Assembly (NCBI RefSeq): GCF_014336955.1
Contig: NZ_QRAI01000003.1
Span: 310,001-374,000, forward strand
DNA from: Saccharophagus sp. K07
GTDB lineage: Bacteria; Pseudomonadota; Gammaproteobacteria; Pseudomonadales; Cellvibrionaceae
DNA: 64,000 nt
Direction of reading: 5' to 3'
Shown here: piece by piece, positions 26,801 through 35,404 of the stretch
How the letters are laid out: each line of letters begins with the position of its first letter
How positions within the stretch are numbered: the first letter of the stretch is position 1
The notes under the pieces: model-generated
Told to the model about the DNA's origin: nothing
The model's input: only the letters and a program-made list of their open reading frames with translations
Databases searched by the model: none
Program-made: the position numbers and the translations under genes

Positions 26801-27383
26801 TGTAGCGGCCGGCGGTGTCGATCAAGACCGCCTCATTGGTAAACCACCAGTCGCAGTTGCGCGTACCGCCGACCCCTTGCAGGGAGCCGCGCCCGAAGGT
26901 ATCGGCTAGGGGGAATTCCAGCCCGGAATTGATCAGCGCCGTGGTTTTACCAGAACCCGGAGGGCCGACGATGATGTACCAGGGCAACTCGTATAACGCT
27001 TTATTGCCGGTAGCGCCTTTGAATTTGTAGCGCCGCAGAGTATCGAGCGCCTGGTTGAAACGCTCATTGATCTGGAACAGTTCTTCGGCGGTCTGATCCG
27101 TGTGCCCGCCCTGTCGCAAATTTTCCTGGCTCTCCTGCAGACCGGCGACTAATTGGTTGTTGGTTTTGCGGTTGCGGGTTTGAATCCAGAGATTGTTCAG
27201 GCCCCACAGCACCAACAGCACCATGATGCAGATCAGGCGCGCAGTGACGCTGGCCAAGGGGGCTTTGTTTTCCTCGCCGAATTTGATTTGCGGCCCGACG
27301 AACCAAATCAGCAGGGAAAGCGCGATCAAGCCAATCAGCGATATGGTCACCGGATGGGTGAAGAAGTTTTTGAGTTTCTGCAT
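23814..27383 (-). CDS. tssM: TssM (IcmF), T6SS membrane-complex protein
   Basis: 1189 residues. Two N-terminal membrane helices (about 13-30 and 46-62), a cytoplasmic NTPase domain with Walker A GPPGSGKTTAL near residue 137, a third helix near 445-465 (YALMALVAIGLGVVWSG), then a long periplasmic part with the IcmF-related and C-terminal DUF1215 domains, ending RVPESIVR. It spans the envelope between the cytoplasmic baseplate and TssJ at the outer membrane, with TssL at its base. The Walker A motif is intact; in some TssM proteins it is degenerate. A 75-bp gap separates it from tssL. Confidence 0.95.
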   Translation of the reverse strand: MQKLKNFFTHPVTISLIGLIALSLLIWFVGPQIKFGEENKAPLASVTARLICIMVLLVLWGLNNLWIQTRNRKTNNQLVAGLQESQENLRQGGHTDQTAEELFQINERFNQALDTLRRYKFKGATGNKALYELPWYIIVGPPGSGKTTALINSGLEFPLADTFGRGSLQGVGGTRNCDWWFTNEAVLIDTAGRYTTQDSHKAVDASAWEGFLELLKRNRRRRPINGAIVAISMQDLLMMTEDERAQQAKTIRTRLDELMDKLQIRFPVYLMFTKADLVSGFSEFFEDFSREEREQVWGISLPDSPQTDSPPDFDLLRNELTNLTSNLYSRVLWRMHQERDSKRRAAIQGFPQQFENLRGIAEQFVRQTFAFNRFKFQPYLRGVYFTSGTQDGTPIDRLMASVAANFGFAREVAQLPHQQGKSFFLGKLFREVIFPEAELVGSNVSYERTVRWLKRGAYALMALVAIGLGVVWSGSVMRHRGFMEEVNAHVEEYELAADKIAPQGRDIRQVLPALNALERASKVYDQQDHPWLTSLGLYDVRVDSRADDAYRHELVHTFLPRLLTIMEGELEKGYDGTDLYDTFRIYMMFQKTDRMERERVRDWFVKHWETSLLGEGTRRKELEFHLDHLLAEVPPPSTLNARLVKDTRELILREPVAQRVYSRVRSNPVYNRKVDLLAAFGAPVRTSYKIDSNVQRALFIPVMFTKEGYDSIDLSPRSPLVADIVNERWVLTDDENAKIDFIQEDLDDVSKQVEELYLSEYIQVWDEVYKRLAVTEFRNLRHAEEVLANLVDPVYSPLISILQIGQRNTQLRPSQEEVEDLAGKNPKKGGKVAQLATSALISQYEGTKVDKHFRDLNALVAEGRGDVAPIMTIRNKLQGLKDFMTDIAMAPEPGQQAFNLARARFDTNAGNAITDVKAYSQSMPEPVRQWLSTLTDQSWRVLLDSARGYVDNEWRATVHRPYSQRLQGRYPLNRSATDEMALYDFSEFFKPGGTIDKFFTEYMAPFVSTRGGLRNRVVDNYTLGFSEEVLRQIDNARGIKDIFYRESPDSISVTMELRPRAMEERDARFTLDVGDERLTYNHGPKFWKTVRWQANQDNMRVRMVFEDLQGSQYERSFQGGWAWFRLLDASYVEKTSQSNIYLVTFSAGDERGTQRDAHKITYEVKTKSADSPLRRDVLNAFRVPESIVR

Positions 27384-27458
27384 GTCGATTGTTTATCCGT
27401 TTGGGGACGCGCCATCCGGGCGCACTCCGTCATCATCTCTGATATGGGCCACCGTTAA

Positions 27459-28361
27459 TCAATGACGCGTTGCGGGCGCGGTGATGATGGCATCAAGCTT
27501 GTTCACCACAGGTTCGGACGCGGCGCGCATCCAATAGGCAAACCCGGCGTATCCGATCACCACCAATACAGCAAACACGCTGGCCGCTACCCAAATGGGA
27601 ATGTCGTGATAGAGCGTTTTGCGCACTCGCCCGAGCCCCTGCCAGTGCGGCGACAGTGAGCGTTCAAAATCGCCGCGCTGGTTGCGGATGGTGCGATAGA
27701 GGTTGTCGCGCAGCGCATCTAGCTGGTCGCGACCGCGACTGATCAGGCGATATTTGCCTTCAAAACCCAGGCTCAGGCAGATATAGAACAGCTCCAGCAT
27801 GTAGAGATTTTCCGCCGGGCTGCGCAGCATCAGGTCGAGAATGGCAAAGCATTTTTCCCCACCGGAGCGCTCGCTGTGGAAGATGCTCAACAAGGTGTGT
27901 TGCCCCCAGGCGCTTTCGTCACCCCAAGGCGTGTGCAGAACCGCTTCATCAAGAACGGAACACATGAGGTAGCGCGCCGCCAGAATGATCTCCGGTTTTA
28001 TGCCGAGATCCTTGGCCTTCTGCTCAAAATTGCGAATCTCATGCACCAGGCGCTTGTGCAGACCGCCGACATCGGAGTGGCGCGTGGTATGACGGGTTTT
28101 TTCGAATACTGCGATCAGGGTAGAGGCAGCATTGACCAGGGGATTCAGGCCGAGCGAGGTGTTGAATTTGACCTGCTCATAGCCACTGCGGCCACCTACC
28201 GGAGGGCTGTAGGCCGGCGCTGGCTCGGGCTGAGCCGCTGCTGCGGCAGGGCGGGTTCGGCCAACCTCTGTGGTCGGACGTCGACCGGGCGAAGGCCGCA
28301 TGGACGAGCGGTCTCCACCTGGAGTTGGTTTAAAAACCGTGCGGTCATTGTCATCCGTCAT
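27459..28361 (-). CDS. tssL: TssL (DotU/IcmH), T6SS membrane-complex protein
   Basis: 300 residues. The N-terminal tail is disordered (MTDDNDRTVFKPTPGG, then Pro/Ala/Gln-rich), followed by the cytoplasmic DotU domain (NPLVNAASTLIAVFEKTR, FEQKAKDLGI) and a single C-terminal membrane helix (PIWVAASVFAVLVVIGYAGF). No OmpA-type peptidoglycan domain follows, so this is the short TssL form and wall anchoring must come from elsewhere. Thr8 in the DNDRT motif is a candidate PpkA target; in Agrobacterium phosphorylation of TssL Thr14 by PpkA recruits Fha. Confidence 0.95.
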   Translation of the reverse strand: MTDDNDRTVFKPTPGGDRSSMRPSPGRRPTTEVGRTRPAAAAAQPEPAPAYSPPVGGRSGYEQVKFNTSLGLNPLVNAASTLIAVFEKTRHTTRHSDVGGLHKRLVHEIRNFEQKAKDLGIKPEIILAARYLMCSVLDEAVLHTPWGDESAWGQHTLLSIFHSERSGGEKCFAILDLMLRSPAENLYMLELFYICLSLGFEGKYRLISRGRDQLDALRDNLYRTIRNQRGDFERSLSPHWQGLGRVRKTLYHDIPIWVAASVFAVLVVIGYAGFAYWMRAASEPVVNKLDAIITAPATRH

Positions 28362-28377
28362 GGGAATACCTCAAGCG

Positions 28378-29715
28378 TCAACGGCGTATAGCCCAGAATT
28401 CCATCTCCAAGCCGGGGAAATCGCCGCCCACATGCATGGCGAAACCACCGGAAGTGCTCATTTCTTTCCAGAACTGGCTGTGCTGATCCAATTCGAAATA
28501 GGTGTAGCCAGTGCGGAAAGGAATCTGCCGCGGTGCCACCGGCAGCGGCTTTAGTTCAATACCCGGCAGCGCCGCATTGACCAGCTGGCGAATGCGCTCC
28601 ACCGGACCGATTTTGATCTGCGCCGGGAAGCGCGTGCGAATCACTTCATCGCTGACATCGGCGCGCACTGCGAGTACGAAGGCCGCACTGGACAACAGCG
28701 ACCGGTCAGTAATCGCCGCCACCCGCACCCCGTAGCGCTTCTCGGCCAGCTCCATGGCGATAGCGGTTTGTTCGTAAACCATGGAGAGATACTTGCGCAG
28801 GGTCTGCATCAGCGGCGTGAAGGTCTGCTCAAGATCCGCATGCAAATACACCGGCAGATCCTGCGGCGGGCGGCGGTTGGGTGTTACAAAGGTGGAGAGT
28901 TCGCCAATCAACTGCACCAGAAACTCAAACAGCGGCAGCGGGTGCAATCCGTCGATGCGCCCCATATGGGCCACCAGCGGCTCTACCCGGTTGATCACCT
29001 GCAACAGCACATAATCGGCAATTTCCGCGCTGCCACCGCGGCGGGCATCGCCCAAGCGGCCAGCAATGGCCTCTGCCCGGTGCCGCAACAAACCGTGCAG
29101 TTCGGCCAGAAAGGTCGACAAATTCAGCGTTGCCTTGCAGTCCAATACGGTGGGGATACAGCGCTCGTCTATGCTGATGTCCTTTTCCTGGCGAACTTCA
29201 TTGATCCGCAACAACGGCAGGTAGGCAAACCCGCTCAAATCCTGGGTTTCCAACATCAGACGCAGACGCAGTTTGCCGATCTGCAATTTCTGGCTGTCAC
29301 CGCCCTCGACCGTGACATCGCGAACCAGCTTGTCCTGGGCGTAATAACGGGCCAAGCCCTGTTTACTGTCCTGTGGCAGAACATCCACTGCACCTGGTCG
29401 GCGCACAGGGACCGCCAGATAGACCATGGCGTTTTTGGTGGTCTCAGGAATTTCGATAACCGGTGGTGGATCGTCGTTATCAGGGAAATTGAAGGGTGTG
29501 CCGTCCGGAAATACGCCGCTCGCCCGTTGCACTGAAATCTTGCCGAGGTTCAGCAATTGCTGATCCAGTTCAAATTCCTTGAAACCCCATCCATAGGGTG
29601 CCAGAGCACTGCAGCGCCCGTTTACGTAATATTCGAAATAACGGTCCTGTTGCTGAAAATGCTGGGGATTGAGAAACATCCCCTCGGACCAGACAACTTT
29701 GGATTCTAAAGACAT
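28378..29715 (-). CDS. tssK: TssK, T6SS baseplate protein
   Basis: 445 residues of the TssK/VasE family. The N-terminal SKVVWSEGMFLNPQHFQQQD is the family signature (VxWxEGMFLxPQHFQQ), and the C-terminal head domain includes GFAMHVGGDFPGLEMEFWAI. TssK trimers connect the baseplate wedge (TssEFG) to the TssJLM complex. It is 42 bp from tssJ and 16 bp from tssL on the leftward strand. Confidence 0.96.
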   Translation of the reverse strand: MSLESKVVWSEGMFLNPQHFQQQDRYFEYYVNGRCSALAPYGWGFKEFELDQQLLNLGKISVQRASGVFPDGTPFNFPDNDDPPPVIEIPETTKNAMVYLAVPVRRPGAVDVLPQDSKQGLARYYAQDKLVRDVTVEGGDSQKLQIGKLRLRLMLETQDLSGFAYLPLLRINEVRQEKDISIDERCIPTVLDCKATLNLSTFLAELHGLLRHRAEAIAGRLGDARRGGSAEIADYVLLQVINRVEPLVAHMGRIDGLHPLPLFEFLVQLIGELSTFVTPNRRPPQDLPVYLHADLEQTFTPLMQTLRKYLSMVYEQTAIAMELAEKRYGVRVAAITDRSLLSSAAFVLAVRADVSDEVIRTRFPAQIKIGPVERIRQLVNAALPGIELKPLPVAPRQIPFRTGYTYFELDQHSQFWKEMSTSGGFAMHVGGDFPGLEMEFWAIRR

Positions 29716-29757
29716 AAATTTTCCGTGCTTTGGGGGTCGTCCTTGCCCGCGATCACA

Positions 29758-30252
29758 TTAGCGGGCGCTCTTTAACAGCATCTGGTTGCCTGTCACTTCA
29801 ACGCGCACTGTGTTTTTGATCACGTTGGCAGAAGTAACCGGAAACACCAATTTGTATTTCGAATTCTGGTATTCGTAAAACTCTGCAAAGAGCGCTACAT
29901 ACCGGGTTTTGGGATCCAAAACAAAAGTTTCCTCCTGAATCTCACTCGGCACCAGGCGATTCAGTTCACGTCTGGCGATCAAATCCTTGCCGAGCAGCTT
30001 TTCATCCTTTTCATAAAGCTCAAGAAAATCCGCTTTGTTAAACGCCTGATCCGACGTCAATTCATAAAATCGGATAAACAATGGCGACGGTGAATGTTTT
30101 TCATCTGGATTGATATCTTTGCCGGCAATGAGCACCAGTTTCAGATCCGTGTCCAAATTGAACATGCCCACTACGCCGCTGTTAACCTTGGTACAACTCG
30201 CCAGACACAATGCCACCAGAACCAGCGTCAATACCCGATAAATCGACCGCAC
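29758..30252 (-). CDS. tssJ: TssJ, T6SS outer-membrane lipoprotein
   Basis: 164 residues with a lipoprotein signal (lipobox LASC at residues 17-20, then TKVNSG), so acylated at Cys20 with Thr at +2, predicting outer-membrane retention. The mature part is a beta-sandwich of the TssJ/SciN family (SPSPLFIRFYELTSDQAFN, TRYVALFAEFYEYQNSKYKL). It docks the periplasmic end of TssM to the outer membrane. It follows the FHA gene by 22 bp. Confidence 0.93.
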   Translation of the reverse strand: MRSIYRVLTLVLVALCLASCTKVNSGVVGMFNLDTDLKLVLIAGKDINPDEKHSPSPLFIRFYELTSDQAFNKADFLELYEKDEKLLGKDLIARRELNRLVPSEIQEETFVLDPKTRYVALFAEFYEYQNSKYKLVFPVTSANVIKNTVRVEVTGNQMLLKSAR

Positions 30253-30274
30253 TATTCATTACCTCCAGACAGTT

Positions 30275-31861
30275 TTACAAATCGCGTTTGCGTGCATTTG
30301 CCAGCTTGCGCATTTGATCTTCATAAGCCTGCACGAATTCGTCACCGAATAAATCCTGGAACGATCGCTCCATATCGTTGACCATTCGCTGATAGTGATC
30401 CTGGTAGGCGTTCCACAATTTGCCTTTCAGCACGCCCGGCAATAAACCGCCTTTGCCGGTTTGCTTAAATTCTTCTTCGAGACGTTCAGGGTCAAAACGC
30501 GCCAACACTGAGCGAAATGCCGACCGGATTCCGGCGATTACCGCCAATTGGTGATCGGCAATGGAGTGAAAACTTTCCTCTATAGCATCGAGCGGCGCTT
30601 TATAAGCGCGCGTCCGGCGCAGGAACATGATGTCGAGTATTTCATCGACACTGACCGAAAATTTGATCGGGTTATTTTCTACCGGCTGGATCGTGGTGAT
30701 GTTGATGCGGAACTCATTCTTGATACTGGTGCGAGAGCGCAACACCTGCATAAGGCCATCGAGGGTTTCGCGCATCATAAGACCGATGGTGTGATGGATC
30801 TCACGAATTTGTTCATCGCTTAAGTTGGCGTCGCCCAGTCCCAGGGCTTCCAATAAAGTGCGATCCATGCTGCCAGAGCTGCTGACATTTGTCGCTTCAG
30901 GTTGCGGTCGCGGCCGCGCGCTTCCACCGGGGGACGGTGTCGCTTTGGGAGTTTGCGGATTTTCTTTGGCGACCGGCTTGGAGAAAGGCGGCTCTGGACG
31001 GGCTTTCACGTTAAAAGCGTCGGTAGCTTCCTTGATCAAGGCGTCTTCATCCCGCATGGCGAAGGACGAGCTTTTTTTCTTGCCTACACCGATCAGACTG
31101 ATGTCGTCGGCCCAATCTTCCGGCAATATCGACTGCTCTTGTTTGACCTCCGGCCAGGCTACCGCTTCTCTCAGCAAATCTCCCGAGTCCCCTTGGCTGC
31201 CCGATTGGACAAAGGGATTAACGGCAAAAGGATCCACATCGTAAGGCGTTACACCAAAGGAATCGCTTTGCGCCGCGGGTTTACCACTGTCAAAGGCCTG
31301 CGCTGCCTGACTCAATGCCACCAGCGGGTCGGTGATTTTCATGGAATCCGGAACTATGTCCTTGACCAGGCCTTCATAGCTGCTGCTCATGAACATGGAT
31401 TCCGGAGAGCTTATTCCGTTTTGCGCAAAATCATTTTGTGGAAGGTCGTTTTGCGCGAATGCGGTGGGATTACTTTTGACATTGGCAAACGGCGAAATCG
31501 AGGTAGACGTAAATGTATGCGCGGCAAAAGCGTCTTCCTGTGTTTCAAGCGCTACCTTGAAGCGATAGTCTCCCACGTCAAAACAGTCGCCGTCGTTGAG
31601 AGCTACACGCGAACCTCTACCGAGTGGTTCCGCCGCACCATTCAGGAAGGTTCCATTGGTACTCAAATCCGTCAGGTAATACTGTCCGCCTTCCTTGCTG
31701 ATCTGGCAGTGTTTGGAGGAGAGAAATCGTTCTGGATCGGACAACACCCAATCGTTGTCCACGCCCCGGCCAATCAGTCCGCCCTGAGGACCAAAAGTTT
31801 TGCGGTCATCCGCGAGGGTTATACCTGGCGGGAACTTGATGATGGTGAGCTGCAACGTCAT
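30275..31861 (-). CDS. Fha/TagH, FHA-domain T6SS regulatory protein
   Basis: 528 residues. The N-terminal FHA domain occupies about 20-105: GRGVDNDWVLSD, SSKHCQISKEGGQYYLTDLS, STNGTFLNG, with the Arg, Ser and Asn typical of phosphothreonine binding. Residues about 110-330 are low-complexity, Asp/Asn/Gln/Ser-rich and probably disordered. The C-terminal 200 residues form the type VI FHA-associated domain (IREIHHTIGLMMRETLDGLM). The protein reads PpkA phosphorylation to activate the secretion machine. It is the first gene of the leftward T6SS arm, divergent from tssA. Confidence 0.94.
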   Translation of the reverse strand: MTLQLTIIKFPPGITLADDRKTFGPQGGLIGRGVDNDWVLSDPERFLSSKHCQISKEGGQYYLTDLSTNGTFLNGAAEPLGRGSRVALNDGDCFDVGDYRFKVALETQEDAFAAHTFTSTSISPFANVKSNPTAFAQNDLPQNDFAQNGISSPESMFMSSSYEGLVKDIVPDSMKITDPLVALSQAAQAFDSGKPAAQSDSFGVTPYDVDPFAVNPFVQSGSQGDSGDLLREAVAWPEVKQEQSILPEDWADDISLIGVGKKKSSSFAMRDEDALIKEATDAFNVKARPEPPFSKPVAKENPQTPKATPSPGGSARPRPQPEATNVSSSGSMDRTLLEALGLGDANLSDEQIREIHHTIGLMMRETLDGLMQVLRSRTSIKNEFRINITTIQPVENNPIKFSVSVDEILDIMFLRRTRAYKAPLDAIEESFHSIADHQLAVIAGIRSAFRSVLARFDPERLEEEFKQTGKGGLLPGVLKGKLWNAYQDHYQRMVNDMERSFQDLFGDEFVQAYEDQMRKLANARKRDL

Positions 31862-32197
31862 TCGAATCTTCCTGAACCGAGCGCCCGACGGTTAATTATT
31901 GTGTAACGATCGATGTGGTTCCTATCTGATGAGATGGCAGAAAGCTAATGCTATTTGCCGCGCGAGTACCTCAAATAAGCTGGGTAGTATATTATCCATC
32001 GACTGCCGGATGAAAGCTCGGATGGACTTACCACTCAGAGCGTCTGCGGCATTTTGCGTTGAGCACTTTTCAGACAGCCCGATGTACTCTAGACTGGCGC
32101 ATTTGCCGGGTTGTCTGTTAGGAAGAACACCGGCCCGCGACTCCGCAGAAGGATTCGTCGAGCGCACGCGATAAAGTAAGTATCAAAGGAAAACGTT
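31862..32197. promoter_or_regulatory. Divergent control region between the two T6SS arms
   Basis: 336 bp between the FHA gene and tssA. No gene is supported here. It should hold both arm promoters. On the + strand ttgagc (32060-32065) with a spacer of 18 and tgtact is a weak sigma70 candidate. No sigma54 site with correct spacing was seen. A good ribosome-binding aaagga precedes the tssA ATG. Confidence 0.5.
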
Positions 32198-33307
32198 ATG
32201 GCATCGTTGACATTGATTGATTTGGAGGCCTTACTCGCGCCAATATCAGACGATCTGCCCACAGGAACGGATTGCCGCCTCAACTCCTCCCCTACCTCTC
32301 TTTATCAACAAGTCAAAACTGCGCGTAATTCCGCGCGGGAAATCGAGCGCAAGAACGCCGCAGGTGCCGACCTTGGCAGCCCGGACGACGACTGGCGCAA
32401 AGTTTTGGATTTAGCTCCCAAGATCCTGTTGCAGGAAAGCAAGGATCTCGAAGTCGCTTGTTGGTATGCGGAGGCGTTATTACGTCGTCACGGTTTTGGC
32501 GGTCTGCGCGATGGCTTCAAACTTCTGGATGGCCTTCTGGAACGTCACTGGGAACAGTTATATCCTGTTCCCGATGAAGACGGTCTGGAAACCAAAGTTG
32601 CCCCGATCACCGGCCTCAATGGCACCGGACACGAAGGCGTACTGATCCCTGCTATCCGCACAGCGCGCATTACCCAGGGCAACTCGGTAGGTCCATTTGC
32701 CTATTGGCAATGCCAAAAGGCATTGGCATCTCAGCGCATACAGAGCGACGACAACCGCGAAAAAGAATTCAAAAAACTCGGCTTTACCTATGAGGATATA
32801 GAAAAAGCCGTACGCGAAACGTCCGACAAGTACATGACCGATTTGCGCGATGATTTGATCGAATGTATCGCGCTTTACCGATCCATCAGTCGCCGTCTCG
32901 ACGAATATTGCGGCACCTATGACGCGCCGCCGACCAGCCTTGTTATTTCGACATTAGAAGAATGTTTGAGTGTTGTTGAACACTTGGGACAGGACAAATT
33001 TCCAGTGGTAGATGCAGCAGCTACCGCTGAATCGATCGCCACGGATGACGGAGCACCATCCGCTGCACCGGCCGCTGCCAACAAAGCAGCCGGGCCGCTT
33101 GAAACCCGCGAACAAGCATTTAAGCAACTGCTTGAAATCGCAGAATTTTTTCGCAAGCGGGAGCCTCACTCGCCAATTTCTTATGTGTTAGAGAAAGCGG
33201 TAAAATGGGGCAATATGCCACTATTCGAGTTAATGCGTGAATTGATCTCAGACAAGAGCGCGCTCGAACAGTACAGCAAGCTCACCGGAGTAAAAACGGA
33301 AGAATAA
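32198..33307 (+). CDS. tssA: TssA, T6SS assembly protein
   Basis: 369 residues with the N-terminal ImpA domain (ISDDLPTGTDCRLNSSP, GLRDGFKLLDGLLERHWEQL). A variable middle with an Ala-rich linker (about 275-300) precedes the short C-terminal domain of the TssA1 type (LEIAEFFRKREPHSPISYVL, LMRELISDKSALEQYSKLTG). TssA primes baseplate and sheath assembly. It is first of the rightward arm; the gap to tssB is 27 bp. Confidence 0.94.
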   Translation: MASLTLIDLEALLAPISDDLPTGTDCRLNSSPTSLYQQVKTARNSAREIERKNAAGADLGSPDDDWRKVLDLAPKILLQESKDLEVACWYAEALLRRHGFGGLRDGFKLLDGLLERHWEQLYPVPDEDGLETKVAPITGLNGTGHEGVLIPAIRTARITQGNSVGPFAYWQCQKALASQRIQSDDNREKEFKKLGFTYEDIEKAVRETSDKYMTDLRDDLIECIALYRSISRRLDEYCGTYDAPPTSLVISTLEECLSVVEHLGQDKFPVVDAAATAESIATDDGAPSAAPAAANKAAGPLETREQAFKQLLEIAEFFRKREPHSPISYVLEKAVKWGNMPLFELMRELISDKSALEQYSKLTGVKTEE

Positions 33308-33334
33308 ATTCACCTTTAAATTGAGGTTAGGAAA

Positions 33335-33853
33335 ATGGCCGAAAGCATTCATGACAAACTGAAGCGTGTGAGAAAACCCCGCGTACACATCACGTACGAA
33401 GTCGAAGCCAACGGCGCTCAAGAGAAAAAGGAAATTCCTTTTGTGATGGGCGTGATGGGCGATTACTCCGGTGATAACACGGATAGTAAAAAAGCGCTCA
33501 AAGATCGCAAATTTGCCCAGATCGACAGCGAAAGCTTCAACGATCTGATGAGTAAAATTAATCCGCAGCTCAATTTGAAGGTCGACAACACCTTGCAAAA
33601 TGACGGCTCGCAGTTGTCGGTCAATCTGCAATTCAACAGCATCGAGGATTTCGAACCACATCGAATCGTCGAGCAAGTTGAACCCCTGAAAAAACTGCTG
33701 GAAACCCGCAATAAATTGCGTGACCTGTTAACCAAAGCAGACCGTTCTGAAGATCTCGAAAAAATTCTCGAAGATGTTCTGAAGAATACTGAGGCGTTGA
33801 ATTCGCTTTCCAGCGAACTCGGTGTAGACGCCGCCAATGGAGAGGATAAGTAA
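33335..33853 (+). CDS. tssB: TssB, T6SS sheath small subunit
   Basis: 172 residues of the VipA/TssB family. [20 protein letters not shown] and [14 protein letters not shown]-like (here [15 protein letters not shown]) are family motifs, with the conserved helix [19 protein letters not shown] at the C-terminal half. It pairs with TssC to build the contractile sheath. It is separated from tssC by 1 bp, the expected coupling for equimolar partners. Confidence 0.97.
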   Translation: MAESIHDKLKRVRKPRVHITYEVEANGAQEKKEIPFVMGVMGDYSGDNTDSKKALKDRKFAQIDSESFNDLMSKINPQLNLKVDNTLQNDGSQLSVNLQFNSIEDFEPHRIVEQVEPLKKLLETRNKLRDLLTKADRSEDLEKILEDVLKNTEALNSLSSELGVDAANGEDK

Positions 33854-33854
33854 G

Positions 33855-35345
33855 ATGGCGAATCAAGAAACTGAACTGGCCACCCAAAGTGCTGCCGAAG
33901 CCACCGAGGTCAGTTTTCTCGAACAAGCAATTGCAGCCACCAAACAAACTCCGCGCGATGAAGCGCAAGATCTGCTGAAAACCCTGACTGCAGAAGCCCT
34001 GAAAGGCACTGTGAAATGGGACCGCAATCTTTCCGTTACCATCAATGCGGCGATCACCGCTATTGATCAAGCCATGTCGCGTCAGCTGGCGGAAATCATG
34101 CACGCGGATAAATTCAAGCAGCTGGAAGGTTCATGGCGCGGCCTGCACCATCTCGTCTCTCAATCCGAGACCGGCAGCGATCTGAAAATTCGCGTTCTTA
34201 ATATCAGCAAAAAAGAATTGGCACGCGATCTGGAAAAGGCGGTTGAATTCGACCAGAGCCAGATTTTCAAGAAAATTTACGAAAGCGAATTCGGCACAGC
34301 GGGCGGTGAGCCTTACGGTGCACTGATCGGCGATTTCGAATTTTCTTCTCACCCGGAAGACGTCTCTCTGCTGAGCAAAATGTCAAACGTTGCCGCCGCA
34401 GGTTTCTGTCCGTTTATTTCGGCTGCGTCACCGAAGATGTTCGGTTTCGACAGTTTTACTGAACTTTCCAGACCGCGCGATCTGGAAAAAATCTTCGATT
34501 CCGCGGAATACATTCCATGGCGTTCTTTCCGCGATTCCGAAGATTCCCGTTTTGTTGTTCTCACCATGCCGCGAGTCCTTGCGCGCGCGCCTTACGGTAA
34601 AAACACCAAAGTCATCGACGCTTTCGATTACGAAGAGATCGAACCCGGTGAAGACGGCCGCGCACGCGCTGCCGAGCACGATGACTACTGCTGGATGAAT
34701 GCCGCTTACGCAATGGGCTCCACCCTGACCCGCGCCTTCGCCGAATACGGCTGGTGTACGTCGATCCGCGGCGCAGAAGGCGGCGGTAAAGTAGAAGGTC
34801 TGCCCACTCACACCTTCATCAGTGACGATGGCGATATGGATCAGAAATGCCCGACTGAAATCGGCATTACCGATCGCCGCGAAGCCGAATTGAGCAAATT
34901 GGGCTTCCTGCCACTCAGCCACTACAAAAACACCGACTACGCAGTATTTTTCGGCGCGCAAACTACTCAGCGTCCGAAAAAATTCGCCACTCCGGATGCC
35001 ACTGCCAACGCGGCCATTTCCGCTCGCTTGCCTTACATCATGGCGACTTCACGAATTGCGCACTTCCTCAAAGTCATGGCTCGCGACAAGATCGGGTCAT
35101 TTATGGAAGCGGAAGACGCGCAGCGCTGGTTGAACGAGTGGATCAATCGCTACGTCAACTCAACTCCGGGCGCCAGCGCCGAAATGAAAGCGCGCTATCC
35201 GCTCGCGGAAGCCAAAATTGAGGTTAAGGAAGTGCCCGGTCAACCAGGCGTATACAGCGCCGTTGCCTGGATGCGTCCATGGCTGCAGATGGAAGAGCTC
35301 ACCGCGTCTCTGCGTTTGGTGGCCAATATTCCTAAGTCAGGCTAA
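33855..35345 (+). CDS. tssC: TssC, T6SS sheath large subunit
   Basis: 496 residues of the VipB/TssC (EvpB) family. Motifs: [74 protein letters not shown], and a C-terminal [20 protein letters not shown]. Start ATG 33855 is chosen because it directly follows the tssB stop and has a ribosome-binding gagga; an in-frame ATG six codons upstream lies inside tssB. Together with TssB it forms the contractile sheath recycled by ClpV. Confidence 0.97.
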   Translation: MANQETELATQSAAEATEVSFLEQAIAATKQTPRDEAQDLLKTLTAEALKGTVKWDRNLSVTINAAITAIDQAMSRQLAEIMHADKFKQLEGSWRGLHHLVSQSETGSDLKIRVLNISKKELARDLEKAVEFDQSQIFKKIYESEFGTAGGEPYGALIGDFEFSSHPEDVSLLSKMSNVAAAGFCPFISAASPKMFGFDSFTELSRPRDLEKIFDSAEYIPWRSFRDSEDSRFVVLTMPRVLARAPYGKNTKVIDAFDYEEIEPGEDGRARAAEHDDYCWMNAAYAMGSTLTRAFAEYGWCTSIRGAEGGGKVEGLPTHTFISDDGDMDQKCPTEIGITDRREAELSKLGFLPLSHYKNTDYAVFFGAQTTQRPKKFATPDATANAAISARLPYIMATSRIAHFLKVMARDKIGSFMEAEDAQRWLNEWINRYVNSTPGASAEMKARYPLAEAKIEVKEVPGQPGVYSAVAWMRPWLQMEELTASLRLVANIPKSG

Positions 35346-35362
35346 TCATCTAATAAAAAGTG

Positions 35363-35379
35363 CGGGGGCAATGCCCCCG
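35363..35379 (+). other. GC-rich hairpin between tssC and tssC2
   Basis: cgggggc at 35363-35369 and gcccccg at 35373-35379 with loop aat, 18 bp after the tssC stop, followed by a modest T/C-rich stretch (ttcatttcttc). It could trim or partly terminate the message, letting the abundant sheath genes be expressed more than the downstream baseplate genes. Confidence 0.6.
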
Positions 35380-35404
35380 TTCATTTCTTCACAAGGACTC
35401 CCTC

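Noticed and set aside
32095-32106. Possible sigma54 site tggcgcatttgc upstream of tssA
   Set aside because: GG and GC are only 7 nt apart instead of 10, so the spacing does not fit the sigma54 consensus.
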